This document shows, one piece after another, positions 1 to 10,696 of a stretch of DNA of 26,139 bases. Made by a program: the position numbers and the translations under genes. The notes under the pieces were generated by a model, which was not told the DNA's origin, did no database searches, and was given only the letters and a program-made list of their open reading frames with translations. Where the stretch lies: NCBI GenBank assembly GCA_009602725.1, contig WELB01000050.1:754941-781079 (forward strand), in the 5' to 3' direction. Numbering within the stretch: position 1 is the stretch's first letter; each line of letters opens with the position of its first letter. Source of the DNA: Spirogloea muscicola (Eukaryota > Streptophyta > Zygnematophyceae > Spirogloeales > Spirogloeaceae).

Positions 1-87
<87 letters not shown>
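1..87. repeat. 87-base poly-T run at the window edge
   Basis: The window opens with 87 consecutive T residues that run straight into an open PIGB reading frame at about position 88. There is no AG splice acceptor between the T run and the coding sequence, so it does not look like an intron end with a polypyrimidine tract. The simplest reading is an assembly or sequencing artefact at a contig edge that replaced the upstream exon. A genuine homopolymer insertion cannot be excluded. Confidence 0.9.
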
Positions 88-2724
88 CGCCTAACCGGGC
101 CCTGTGGCTCGCCGCGCTGGCGTGCGCCGCCCGGCCCACGGCAGCCATCCCCTGGGCCTTCGCCGGCGCCCGCCACCTCCTCGGCCTGGACGCCGCAGCT
201 GCCGCCCGCTTCGTCGCCACCAAGGTCCTGCCAGTCGCGTGCGTGCATGGCCGGTGCCACCTCACTTGAGATTAATCACAATGCTAAATTATTCACGCCA
301 GTGCTATTACATACTGAATGGCTTCCAGATGACGACGAATCCAGTGATTAGCTAAATGTATAAGCTGATTTGTGACCTTGCCCGTGACCGCTGATTCCGC
401 GCCGTCAGACTCGTCGCGCTCGTCAGCACCGTGGCGTTAGACAGCTGGATTTACGGGCGGCCCGTTGCCGTGCCCTTCGAGTTCCTGCGTTTCAACGTGC
501 TCGCGGGCGGTGCCGCCGCCTACGGCACACATCCCTGGCACTGGTACTTCTTTCAGGTGCGCCACAGGCGACACTTGCAGCCCATGGCAGCATAGCCAGC
601 TTAAAGCGCAGGTGGCGGTAGTCGGCAGCCGGGCCTGGCGCCGCACTGCCCAGTGGGGCTCACGAGGTGCCCGTGTTGCCGCAGGGCTTCCCGGTGATGC
701 TCGGAACGCTACTGCCCCTTGCTGCGCTCGGCGCCTGGTGGTCGTCCGAGCGCGGCCCCGCGTGGCTTGTGCTTTGGACGCTTGCATGCCATAGCCCCCT
801 GCCGCACAAAGAATTCAGGTCGAGGCCTTGAAACCTCACTTTAGAAGATATACTGAGCTTTTTCTGTCATCCAAATACTAACACGACTCATTATGGCCAC
901 TTCTTGTTCCTAGGTCGTCATCCTGCAGCCTAATCTATAAAGACAAGGAGTCGCTCGGAGTGCTAAGTTTAGCATGTACATCAACTGCAAGATTGGCTTG
1001 GTCGCCTGCAAACCTGCTAGCCTAAACCCAAGCCAGCACACAGATTGCTTTCAATGCTGGAGTTAACTTTTTACCCAGCCTAAAGTTCTTGGTGTGACTT
1101 GTGTCGTAGGTCAAGGCCTGATTTGATCCTTTGCTTGGCTCGCTGACGTTTTCTTTTGTGATGAGTTTTCTGAGTACATAGCTGGAACCTCTCTAACAGC
1201 TTAGAGCAAGCCGAATCAGCAGCATAAGCATGGCTTGGTTGCGCGCTGCACTATCAAAACACCTGGCAGCTGCACAATCCGTCACTGAGAGCGTGGCCTA
1301 TTTGCATGCAGGTTTGTGCTGCCGGTGCTTCCGCTGGCGATGATATATGCCGGCCACGCACTCGCCCTCCTGGAGGCTCGGTTGTGGATAGCTGCTGGAA
1401 AACGGAGGCAGGATGCCGGGGCAGCAGCCGCGGCAGAACCCCAAGCCAGGCCGGTGCTGACGTTTGAGGCGTGCACTGCGAAGAGCGATGGCAGCTCAGA
1501 GCAGCGACCGCCAGCCGGGGCCCGCTTGTGGTCGAGGCCGTTCGCCGCGTGCATTGCGGCACTGTTCGCTACACAGATCATCCCGGGCCTCTACTTTTCT
1601 GTAGTGCACCAGGTGAGGCACCTAACCCTAGACCCAATTTCACCACCGCAGCTTCATCCCACTAAGTCTGACGAGCTGGGCTGTTGCTCCACGACTTCAG
1701 ACTCCTTTGCCAGTCAATGACACGGGCTGCATCCTGAAATAGCGGACGTTCAGCGACAGCTCGAAGTGCTGTAGATGTCCTCTGCACTGAGGAGCCTGGC
1801 ATTCCTGACGCTGTCCTCAGAGGGGGAGCGTGGTGGTCATGGACTACCTGTCACGCGAAGCTGGCGCGGGGCGTGTGGCGGCGGTAACGTTCCTCATGCC
1901 CTGCCACTCAACGCCCTTCTACTCACACCTCCACCGCAACGTCCCCATGCACTACCTTGACTGCTCTCCTAGGTGATGCACCTTGCACCATCTTCTTAAC
2001 ACTCCCAGCTTTACTGCACTCCAACCTTTCACAATGCAGCTTAAAGTCCAGGGTTGCACATGTAGCCTTACACTCAGTCTCAATATTGCACGATATATGT
2101 CACGCAAACCCAGAACCTAACTGCTGTGGCTAAGTACAGGGGCTTGGAGGCAGGACCGTCAAGCTCTACGGCCTTCCTTGCCAACCCCGGTTCCTTTGTC
2201 AGAAGGCTGTACCCAAATGAGACAAGCATGCCCAGCCACCTGGTCCTCTTCGACGCGGAGGAGCCAAAGCTACGAGATTTTCTTCAAGAGCGTGGGTACT
2301 CTGAGGTAAGCAGCTGCGATTTGGATATGTCTAGGCTGCTTGCAAGCATTGTACCGTGGACTGAGCAGGAGAGAGCAATTGGATAGAAACTGCAGGTTTC
2401 TGGCATCCCACTATGTGCCGCGTTGCTATTACCTTCAAATTCCTCTTGCAGCCTCCACAAGGGCGAAGAGTCTCAGTATGACAAAGGCCTGTGCAATTTT
2501 CGATGAGAGCCTGCAGATATTGTCGATGACAATGGCATATTTATGCTTAGGGTTTTGGAGGTCATCGTTTCTTGTGGTCGAAAGCTTCATTTCCCTCGTC
2601 TAAGCCTCACCGAACTATACCTTCTGCCGCCCAGGCTCGCCGGTTCTTTCACGCCCACTTTCCAGTCGACCGGGAACTTCAAAATTACGTTCTTCTTTAC
2701 ACACGAACTATGAGTAGGAAGTGA
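88..2724 (+). CDS. PIGB: GPI mannosyltransferase 3 (PIG-B/GPI10, GT22 family), 5'-partial, 7 visible exons
   Basis: This enzyme adds the third mannose to the GPI anchor precursor from dolichol-phosphate mannose in the ER membrane. Proposed exons are 90-238, 409-556, 685-818, 1312-1612, 1821-1972, 2140-2305 and 2635-2724, all GT-AG with matching phases, giving about 379 residues. Family landmarks visible in order are CAARPTAAIPW, FLRFNVL followed by YGTHPWHWYFFQGFP, HKEFRFVLPVLPLAMIYAGH (the GT22 HKEFRF motif), a hydrophobic stretch, MPCHSTPFYSHLH and a PSHLVLFD block. The protein ends at a TGA at 2722. The N-terminal part, including the first luminal loop with the acidic catalytic residues of GT22 enzymes, would lie upstream and is absent. 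The exon at 1312 carries a low-complexity loop rich in Ala, Gln and Arg (roughly 1390-1530) between membrane segments. ALG9, ALG12 and PIGZ are related, but the HPWHWYF and PCHSTP blocks favour PIGB. Confidence 0.9.
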
Positions 2725-3529
2725 CAGACGACTGAGCCGTTCATGTCACTCTGTTCAAGGTATGGGTACCACTGCTTCACGCTAGTAATTACTGGCTGCT
2801 TGGCAAGTCACATGCTCTAGTGGGTGCCCACAAGTCCTTCAACCTTGAAAACCTGTAATAAGTGTTGTATGACTGCTGACCACCCCCACCATGACTTCCT
2901 CTGTATTCAGTCACCATCTTCACCATCTTTCTTCCTGCCACTGTTGGTTGCTCGTCATCACAGAGTAATACAACCGTATCCATGCACTTGGTTGTTGTCA
3001 TTTGTACAAATACCTGCTTCGTGCAGACAACATATTTACATGTTGTGTCTAGCATGTTGTTGGAGCAGATACGTCTCTGCAAAAAGTTCGTCCCTCCCTG
3101 GACTGGACTCTTGGCAAGCCTAGCACGATCATCAGGTGGTTGGCCATGCTCTGCAAATCCCCAAACGACCAAGTGTGTCAGGTCTGTGCTATGCTATCAG
3201 AGTGCCTTGAAGACCCTCTTGTATGACTTTGATTATAATACTGTGATTTGTTTGATGGAGGCAAAGGGGCACAGACAATACTGAAGACTCTCGTGCTTGC
3301 AATGGAGGACGGCCTGTCAGGCACTCACCTGGTTATTCATGACAATGTGTGATGCAGGGCAGGAGCTTGTGTTGTGATGCTCCTCGGGCAACTTGTCTAG
3401 CCTCAAAGCACAATCACGTCGGCTTGGGTAGTGGCTGCAGCAAACAAGCAAACATAATTCAGGTTCAATGCATCACACCAGACAGCTCAAATATAAGTCA
3501 CAAGTTTTGGTTGTGCAATCGGCACGCCC
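2725..3529. other. convergent intergenic region between PIGB and cyclin L
   Basis: About 800 bases lie between the PIGB stop and the last recognisable cyclin L codon. A TGTAA, the green-algal type of polyadenylation signal, occurs near 2854 in PIGB orientation. On the minus strand a stretch ending near 3328 finishes in a strong GTGAGT donor, so an unrecognised downstream exon of cyclin L could lie here, but I could not join one in phase. Nothing else was recognised. Confidence 0.4.
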
Positions 3530-5463
3530 TTAGACTAACATGGTAAGGCTGTGGCTCACCTGGGGAATCTCTGCTGGAGGTTCCCATGCTCTCGTGGACA
3601 ACACGAACGACGACCCACCTTTGTTGACCTCCACATATTCAGGCTTGGGCCTTGCATACAAGTCCGCCAGCGAGGCGCAGACTTCGTCGATGCCTTCCTT
3701 GGCCGCGTCAAATGCTAGCCACCAGGGAGGGTTCTCGGGCAGGGGGATGCCTTTCCTCCGAGCTGCTGCATGAATGATTCCACACGCTATGACCTCGCTC
3801 TTCACGCGCACGCACAAGGTGGTCCTTAGACTGCAGCAGAAACATAGCCACGTGCGGAAGCGTTTGTGTCAGTTGAATGATTCCAGATTTTAAGCTGAAC
3901 ATCTGAATGGACAAAAGTCATCACGCGATAAGATAAATATACTAAAGGCATGTGGATGCAGGAAGTAGGTTCTAGCAAAAGCCTGGCACACAAGTGCTGT
4001 AAATTATACTCTTGATAAGGCTGCGAATCTCCAGCAGTTGCTCATTGTAGCAAAATCAGCCACTCTGCTCCATCTTCAGGAAACTTAACAGACTGATGGA
4101 TTTCATAAACAAGAACAGAGACTATCAATATCACCTGTCATTGGCCAGGCTCCAAGCGTCCTGCTTGAGCTCGTCAGCAACTCCGAGCTGATTAAGGTAG
4201 TTGAAGATGTACTTGTGTGGATGCTCGACGTGACACACAAAACCCATCTCCTTGAGCAAGTGCCGCTCTGTTCGTATCAGGTCCGTCTTCATCTCATCAT
4301 ATTGCTGGCACAGAAACCACAGCACCAGTCTTGGTTGGTTTGGGCTATCTCCCACGGAGTAACCGTCGGTATGATTTGGTGTAAAGATACAAACACCACC
4401 AAAAATCCAAGTTGCATACAAAGGCAGGCGCTGCACCAATTACCTATTATTGGCTAAATCTTGCAGAGGTCGTGGAAAGGCAGGGTCACCTTGGAAAGCG
4501 GCTCCAATAGAACCAGAGGTAGATTGTGCCGCCGCAGGTCCACCCTGTAGAACACGTTCACAACATCGCGTATCCTCCGAGGACTCTCCTCCAGCTTTGC
4601 CGCCAGCCAGATGCAGCTGGCCGCTACTCTCTGCAGGCAAACCATGCATTCATTAGCCAAAGGACGCTACAAGCGTGATAGCTATAATGCCCTTGTAGTT
4701 GCTGAGTGGTTGTTGGCACATGCAATATGCACCTTGACGTTGAAGCGCTTGAAGGACTTCTTGCAATAGAAGCGGTGGAAAAGGACCTGCCCAGTGGCCA
4801 TGACCGCCTGGGGCCTGAGAGTGCAGCCTAGGTCAAGGTAGGGCAGCAGCTGCAAGAATTTGCCAAATGCACAAATTTTTTAGGGCTTAGCTTTAGGGTT
4901 CAGGAATTGGGTTTAGGAGGTAAGGAGGTGAGGTGCCAGTTACTGCGCAAGGTGTTGGTATATAGGGTCGGAGAGGAGCGGCGGCTATGGCCAGCCAACA
5001 TGCTTCGGTTCAGCTTTTGGCTGGAGGGCCTCGGAGGCTTGGGCGTTCAGGTCGCGGATGCTCGCTCAGCCTGGGCGACCATTGTATTAGATCAATTGTT
5101 CCTGTACCTAAATGATGTATTCCAATACAGGTTCTGCACAATCAACCACCTCCCCCATCATTTCTAGCACTAACGTAAACTCCATGGGCAGCAGGGTGCT
5201 GTGGCCCAGAACTTAGAGTCCATTCCTTCATTTGATTAGTCTTAGCCATAATGTTAAAGATCTATACAGCCTACGGCCGGACTTGGACAGCGGTCGACAG
5301 GAGGAGGATACAGGCGCAGCAGGATGCCGGCCTCCTGCATGATGTCGCAGCCGTAGAGGCGGAGCTGCGCCTCCGCCTCCTCGCCGATGCCGTCCCGGCG
5401 CGACGGCGAGCTCCGCAGCCGCTCCGCCGTCAGGTAGAACGTGTCGATGGCCGTGTAGATCAT
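3530..5463 (-). CDS. CYCL1: cyclin L (plant CYCL1 type), 5 recognised exons
   Basis: Cyclin L pairs with CDK11/CDKG-type kinases in the nucleus and links transcription to pre-mRNA splicing. Exons in transcript order are 5463-5312, 4814-4733, 4630-4490, 4304-4135 and 3830-3560; all junctions keep phase and have GT donors and AG acceptors. The start is the ATG at 5463, giving MIYTAIDTFYLTAERL, which matches the start of plant cyclin L. Further landmarks are QAVMATGQVLFHRFYCKKSF, the cyclin-box helix AASCIWLAAKLEESPRRIRD, TERHLLKEMGFVCHVEHPHK, and the second cyclin fold with PLPENPPWW. Recognised exons encode 272 residues. Reading through the last donor adds only nine codons to a stop at 3530, so either the protein ends there or a terminal exon was missed. 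The arginine/serine-rich tail usual in cyclin L is not visible. The closeness to plant CYCL1 is the best hint that the host is in the green lineage. Confidence 0.92.
4875..4918. repeat. degenerate TTTAGGG-type motif cluster in cyclin L intron 1
   Basis: The plus strand contains TTTTTAGGG, CTTTAGGGTT, GGGTTTAGG and similar degenerate plant-type telomere heptamers within about 45 bases. It lies inside the first intron of cyclin L. It could be an old interstitial telomere remnant or a telo-box-like regulatory element. Confidence 0.5.
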
Positions 5464-5512
5464 GGCGGCGAGCGCCGGCTCTGCCACTGGAGCCCGGGCC
5501 TCCGGCCCCAGT

Positions 5513-5526
5513 CCTAACCCTAAACC
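5513..5526 (-). promoter_or_regulatory. telo-box-like motif upstream of cyclin L
   Basis: The plus strand reads CCTAACCCTAAACC, equivalent to two plant telomere heptamers with one imperfection, sitting about 50 bp upstream of the cyclin L start codon. In plants, AAACCCTAA telo boxes occur in promoters of growth and translation genes. A regulatory role here is inferred from sequence and position only. Confidence 0.4.
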
Positions 5527-5945
5527 TGAGATTGGTTGCCCCGCCGCAGAACTTCACGTCGAGGGATGGCCGGCGGCGGATGGCGCTGGCGCGGCGGGAA
5601 CGGCGCCGGGAAGCGCGGCGGGGATGGCGGCGGGCACCCCCGACGGCGGTGTTGCCTTTCCAGCCGCAGGGAGGCCCACTGATGATGGCCTTAACGGGAA
5701 ACAGCTCATCCAAATTGACAGCAGTGGCTTAACCGCCGCACTCGTCATGGCCTGTAGTCGTCGTTGCGGCCATCAAGCAGTGGGGACTTACCAATATAAT
5801 CTGATGTGTACTATAAGAAGCAATGGTTGCGTTGCTTCAACACGCAGCATTAATGCAGTGAACAATTCTTGTACTACTTCAGAACACCATGGAAATTGCC
5901 ATTTGTTATCGTTCCGAGGAGCAGCTTTTCACAGTGCTCTCAGCA

Positions 5946-6170
5946 GAAGAAGTGGCTCGCCCAATGGGGGCAAGGGCTGTGAGAAGAAGTGGCCCTCCCA
6001 ATGGGGGCAAGGGCTGTGAGAAGCCAGCCCGAAAAGAATTGACAAAGTTCGAAGGGGCCAAACTACGAGCAGAGAGCTGAGAGTGGCTTACTGCTGTGTC
6101 AGTCCTTCGCACTCCGACTCCTTCAGACCTTGTCCATTCTTTTGGGCTGGCCTCTCCCAGCCACCAGTTA
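5946..6170. repeat. interspersed repeat fragment with a 37-bp tandem duplication
   Basis: A 37-bp unit beginning GAAGAAGTGGC occurs twice in tandem at 5946-5982 and 5983-6019 with two differences. The sequence through about 6050 resembles, in reverse complement, the left arm of the big inverted repeat near 18180-18245 (shared GTGAGAAG, CAGCCCG and AGAATTGACAAA words). The stretch at 6117-6165 resembles right-arm sequence at 25162-25210 (CAGACCTTGT, TTCTTTTGGGCTG). It is therefore a dispersed, rearranged member of the same repeat family. Confidence 0.6.
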
Positions 6171-6456
6171 ATCTGGCCGCGCTTGCTTTCTCAGCAGTCT
6201 TAACCGGAGCCGATTGAATCGGTAAGGTCGTTAAGGAATTTCATTAAATAATGCAAGCTCTCCACAACTACTGCCGCCCCATCTGCAAGTTGCCGTCGCC
6301 CCTGGGCCAGAGACTGCGGCGCAAGGCCCGAGGCCCGGCAACGGCGGCTGGTCTTGCCCAACAAGCGGCCACGGCTTGACGTGGGCCGCCCAGCTGGGCC
6401 CTCCGGATCAGCTTCTGCTGAGGAGTCGCCGGTCCTTCTGGCCGCCGCGGCCGGCC

Positions 6457-9400
6457 ATGGCGCTCGCGCGGCCCGACCTGTCTGCCAGGCGCGTCGCAGC
6501 CCGCACACCGCACGGCTGGCCTTTGCTTTTAGGGTTTTACCGTTTTGGGTTCAGGACTTAGGGTTGAATGCTGTGCTCAGGCCGGCGCTGCCGCGGCGCA
6601 GCCGGCAATGGTTGACGCCCTTCCACGCGGCGCGCGCCGGCCTGCGCGGCACCAGGTGGGTGGTCCTGGCGCTGACGTCGGCCATCATGATGGGCGCCTA
6701 CTTCTGCTTCGACAACCCGTCCGCGCTCAAGGAGCCCATCCAGGTCTCTGCATGTCCCCCAGTGGTGGCCTGGCAGCCTCAGCCCTTGGGCTTTCACGTT
6801 GCGCGCCCCAGAAGAGCTCCCAGCAACCTAGCAGCAAGAATCGATGCTCTCTCCTCTTGTGCATTACCCTTTGCTGCTTGTTTGGTCTACTGAGGATTCA
6901 CTAGTTGGTCATCCAATCCATCCCCCAGTGTGCATTGGGGTCTGTAGTGTGCACAAAGTCGCAATGAAGTACCTCTGACCAGCGTGTAGTCCAATGCCTC
7001 ACAGCTCTACTTCAAGAGATAGGACTGCAGACTGTCTACTGCAAGAGATGGACTGCACCCTGAATGGACTCCTTTACCTTCTCGTGCAGAGAGCGCTGGA
7101 CCTGTCTGACACCCAGTACAACCTTTTCTATTCGGTGTACTCCTTCCCCAACATTGTCCTCCCGCTCGCCGGCGGCATGCTGGTGGACCGCTGCGGCACC
7201 CGCACGTCCATGCTCCTCTTCACCCTCTGCATTGTCCTTGGTCTGCTCCTTGGCACCACCTTGCCTCAGATGACACTTCGCTATGTGCTGGCTGGTTGGT
7301 CTTGGGGTATTATTATAATTATTATGGTCCAGGGTATTAAGGATGCCGTTCAGCAAATTCTGGAGTAGCTGCAGTATGATCTGGTCTTCAGGTTTACATA
7401 TAGCAGCAAAACGTCTCAATAAATATGTCTGTCTTCTGACCGGACCCTCTCCTGCCCCAATGCCGTCACTTCCGCAGGTCAAGGCATCTTTGCTGCGGGA
7501 ATTTACACTCGCAGTTACCACCTGTCGCTGGCTGGCAGATTCACATATGGGCTGGGCGCTGAGTCACTCAACGTTGGGCAATCTACCGTCCTCGCCGTCT
7601 GGTTCGCCGGCAAGGAGATGGCGCTCGCGATGGGCCTGGGCTTGACAGTCGCCAGAATGGGATCCGTCATCAATGACTGGGTATAGTCATGTACAAGGAG
7701 TGCAAGAAACTGCAGCACCAACTGTTCATGTATGCCTGCATGTCTTCATGCAGACGGTTCCAGCCATGTTGTCGTCTAAGACTTGCTGGTAGCTCGTCAA
7801 TTGTGCAGGTCTGCCCTGCCATTTTCAACTACAAACACGTCCCTTTCTTTCACCAGCACGAGCCGTCGTCGGCTATCTGGTCAGGCGCTCCGCTCCAGTG
7901 CCATGGTCCTGACTCATCTTCCTTCCTTCAGATTCTCCGTGTCTCACATTTGATTAGCAACATGATAAGATGCAGTCATCGTGGCTCACAATTGCTCTCA
8001 ATCAGTTCCGCCCCTCTGCTTGTCTTGTGAATCTCAAGAGCCCCTTGAAGAATATCACCTATGCTCTTCACGTTCATCTGGAAGTTTCTAACTTTGAGAT
8101 TGCCTTTGGTGGTGTCATGGGGTCTTTGATGTACTGTGAACCCCCACGGCTGTTTTCTTTGGCAAATATGAAGGTTTGGCTTCATGGTTACCCTCATGTC
8201 CCTCGTCTGCTCCATCTCAATGCTCATCCTGGAGAATTACGCTGACAAATACCTGGCAAGGGAGTGTGCTCTCGAGCCCAAGCGGCCCCTTCTTACCTCC
8301 GAAGACGACAAGGTCCTCATTTCTTTGCTTGAGGTGAGGAGCTCAATGAGCTACCTGTGATAAGTGCGACACGAGCTACAGTGACTTTAAACCAGTCTTC
8401 TTCGAGGCCTGTCATGATGCTTCATGGACTGAAATGCATCAAGGAGATAATCATGAGGCAATCTGACCGGCGGATGTGTGCTGGGGCATGCTTACGTGGC
8501 AGTAAGCTGATGGAATGCTTGCATTGCTTGTAAATGGTATCAATCTTTGAGACCCCTGCTGAGCACAAGTCCACAGCTGTGGAGGATGTGAAAGCCTTTC
8601 CCTTTCAGCTTTGGCTTCTCACAGCGAGGTATTTAATATGTCCCAATTATTAGCATGATGGCATTTACGCATGTGCTTGGAGTGTTTGAAGATAAGTAAA
8701 ACATGTTTGTTGGGTTCTGAATCTTTTCATTCGAGTTTTTTTTAAGGTACACATCTATATTGCCCAAAGGACATAGCTCTATGGTTGGAATTAGCACTAT
8801 TCGTGGTCTAATCTGTGTATGAAGTTGACCTGCAACTTGTTTCTCTGGCTGCAGCTGCGTTATTGTGTATGCTACTGTGATTCCGTTCAATAATGTTGCT
8901 GCTGGTGTTATTATGGTAAGACGACTGTGTCCAAACTGACTAGCTGTAGCTCAAGCTTGTCATACAATATCTTGTCCTATGATCATGACCAACATGACAG
9001 TGCCTGCAAGTTATTTCCAATCAGCAGCGACAGTCCTAACCAGCAAGGTCCTCCTATATGTTGATCTGGATACGCCCTCATCAATATGACTCCTCTTCTC
9101 GATTGCAGGGCAAGTGGGGCCTCTCACTGCAGGTGGCAGATGGGCTCATGTCGATCCCTTATCTGATTGCGGCATGCGTCAATCCTCTCTTTGGTTCGTT
9201 GGTTGACAAGTACGGCTACCGAGCAAGGCTCTTATTCGCTGGAGCATTTGCACTTTGCTCTGTGAGCATGTTTTTACAATCTCTAAAGGAATCAGATCTG
9301 CACCTTAGACTGTAGGTTGTTGATCTTTTTCTCCTTAACTAGTACACGCATACGGGTGCCACACTAACTTATCCTGGATAAGCTGGACACTCAGCGATCC

Positions 9401-10382
9401 GCAGCTTTGACAGCTCTACAAATGATAGAAAATAGTATGCACTCCAGAGCATGCCATTGATCAAGAATACTTGCTTGCAGGTGCACCTGATGTTGGCACT
9501 TACATTAATCACACCATATGTACCTCTCATTACCCTCGGCCTAGCTTACAGGTCTGCAAGCACCAACACAGCTATACTGTCTTATGCTGGATGCCTTGAC
9601 CTTTATGTTGGCCTCATTGACTCATTGCTTACTTCATGCTTCAGCAGGCTGCGATTCTGACTCGTATGACTGTCAGAGAAGCATTCGTTTGCCGGCCAGA
9701 AGCATGTAATTCATGAGACTCTTATTTTTAGTGTGATTCACCTTAAATGTTGGATTTATACTAAGGAGCCTCTGAAGCAGCAAGCATTGCCTGCTCTTCC
9801 CAGCGTCTTTGCTTCAGCTGTATGGCCATCGGTCGCTCTGGTTGCTCCCGTGGGCACGCTTGGGACGGCCTATGGTCTCACCACTGCGGTGCAAAATGCT
9901 GGCCTCTTCTCCGTCCCCATTGCTGTTGGCAAGATACGTGACAACACTGGGAGCTACAAGGCATACACTCTCCAGCTCTTTCAGCATCTCTACTTTGTCA
10001 ACCTCAATTGGTTGGCTGTATGTGTTCCGGTTTGCTTTTATACAGTATGAGCACCAAAGCTCCAGTGGCCATGCTTTATACCTGTCTCCTGCTGACATGG
10101 GCAGAAAAGCCATCCTGGTGGTGTGGGATCTTAGCATGTCAAGAGGCAAGATACATGATAGTCTGTTGTGCTACAAATCTGAAGTCACTTTCCCTTCTCG
10201 TTTGTCAGGCTGTGGAGCTCTTCTTTGCGGGCGTGGACGTGATCGGCATGGCAATTGGGGTCCTCATCAATGTGGTAGATGCACGGGCTGACAACATTCT
10301 CAACAAACCCCATTCATTTGCCGATGTCATGCCTACCTCAGATCCTGGAGAGTGTGGATCAGAGGCTGCGAGCTTATGCTGA
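6457..10382 (+). CDS. MFSD1: MFSD1-like major facilitator superfamily transporter, 12 exons
   Basis: A twelve-helix membrane transporter; mammalian MFSD1 is a lysosomal protein reported to move dipeptides. Proposed exons are 6457-6488, 6581-6743, 7090-7240, 7478-7680, 8039-8121, 8174-8333, 8570-8628, 8855-8915, 9109-9261, 9481-9551, 9804-9960 and 10209-10382, all phase-consistent, giving about 488 residues against roughly 465 in human. Landmarks are GAYFCFDNPSAL, SVYSFPNIVLPLAGGMLVDR (MFS helix 2 and the loop Asp-Arg), GRFTYGLGAESLNVGQ, AVWFAGKEMALAMG, VNPLFGSLVDKYG and VAPVGTLGTAYGLTTAVQN. The stop is the TGA at 10380. Two introns (starting 6489 and 9961) appear to use GC donors. The first exon and start codon are the weakest part: the ATG at 6457 gives a short leader in phase, but the frame is open further upstream. 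The acceptors of the fifth and seventh exons are also uncertain by a few codons. Confidence 0.9.
6527..6567. repeat. degenerate TTTAGGG-type motif cluster in MFSD1 intron 1
   Basis: The plus strand carries TTTTAGGGTTTTACCG, then TTTTGGGTTCAGG, then CTTAGGGTT just before the acceptor at 6580. It resembles the cluster at 4875-4918 in the first intron of the divergent neighbour, including a shared GGGTTCAGGA word. Confidence 0.5.
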
Positions 10383-10696
10383 TCTGTCAAGACTAGTGTT
10401 CAGTCTTATCACCTCATTGTTGTTAACTTCTTATTGACTTTGCTTTTGATGAGCCCCCAGCGAGGGCTCATCAACGAGCTCTTTCTGAACAATTTATCCC
10501 TATGCCAGAGCAACGACCGACATTCAGGCCTTTGTTGCGAGGCATAGTCACGTACATTGTGAGATCTGTACAGAAAGTCTCTTTTCCAGATTGAATGTGG
10601 GACAAGATGTTGTCTCTAACCTTGTATAAGTGTAATTTGTGTATCTCTTCAGACCTGATCTTATGTAAAGCTTGAGACCTGATCCCATAGGTGCCA
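10383..10696. other. convergent intergenic region between MFSD1 and the TraB-domain gene
   Basis: About 315 bases separate the two stop codons. The stretch contains a strong hairpin at 10448-10472 and TGTAA words near 10631 and 10666 in MFSD1 orientation that could serve as green-algal polyadenylation signals. Two similar words, GACCTGATC, recur about 30 bases apart (10653 and 10677). No gene was seen. Confidence 0.5.
10448..10472. terminator. 9-bp perfect hairpin in the 3' intergenic region
   Basis: GATGAGCCC and GGGCTCATC form a perfect 9-bp stem around a 7-base loop, about 65 bases after the MFSD1 stop. In a nuclear gene this is not a bacterial-type terminator. It could be a 3' UTR structure or simply chance. 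Confidence 0.35.

Larger units (their letters stand above)
5464..6456. promoter_or_regulatory. shared promoter region of divergent cyclin L and MFSD1
   Basis: About 1 kb separates the two divergent starts and should hold both promoters. Visible elements are a CCTAACCCTAAACC telo-box-like motif at 5513-5526, about 50 bases upstream of the cyclin L ATG, and a 37-bp tandem duplication with neighbouring repeat-family sequence at 5946-6170. A 13-base palindrome, CCGATT-G-AATCGG, lies at 6210-6222. No clear TATA box was identified for either gene. The 5' leader of MFSD1 is unresolved here. Confidence 0.5.

Noticed and set aside
1-87. Poly-T considered as the reverse-transcribed tail of a retrocopy
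   Set aside because: The adjacent PIGB sequence contains introns and is in sense orientation after the T run, which does not fit a processed retrocopy.
2789-3172. Minus-strand frame between PIGB and cyclin L as a cyclin L terminal exon
   Set aside because: No RS-rich or conserved sequence and no in-phase splice connection was found.
6354-6893. Single long frame covering MFSD1 exon 2 and its upstream intron
   Set aside because: It reads through the telomere-like motif cluster and a clear acceptor at 6580, and runs past a good donor at 6744 where conserved sequence ends.
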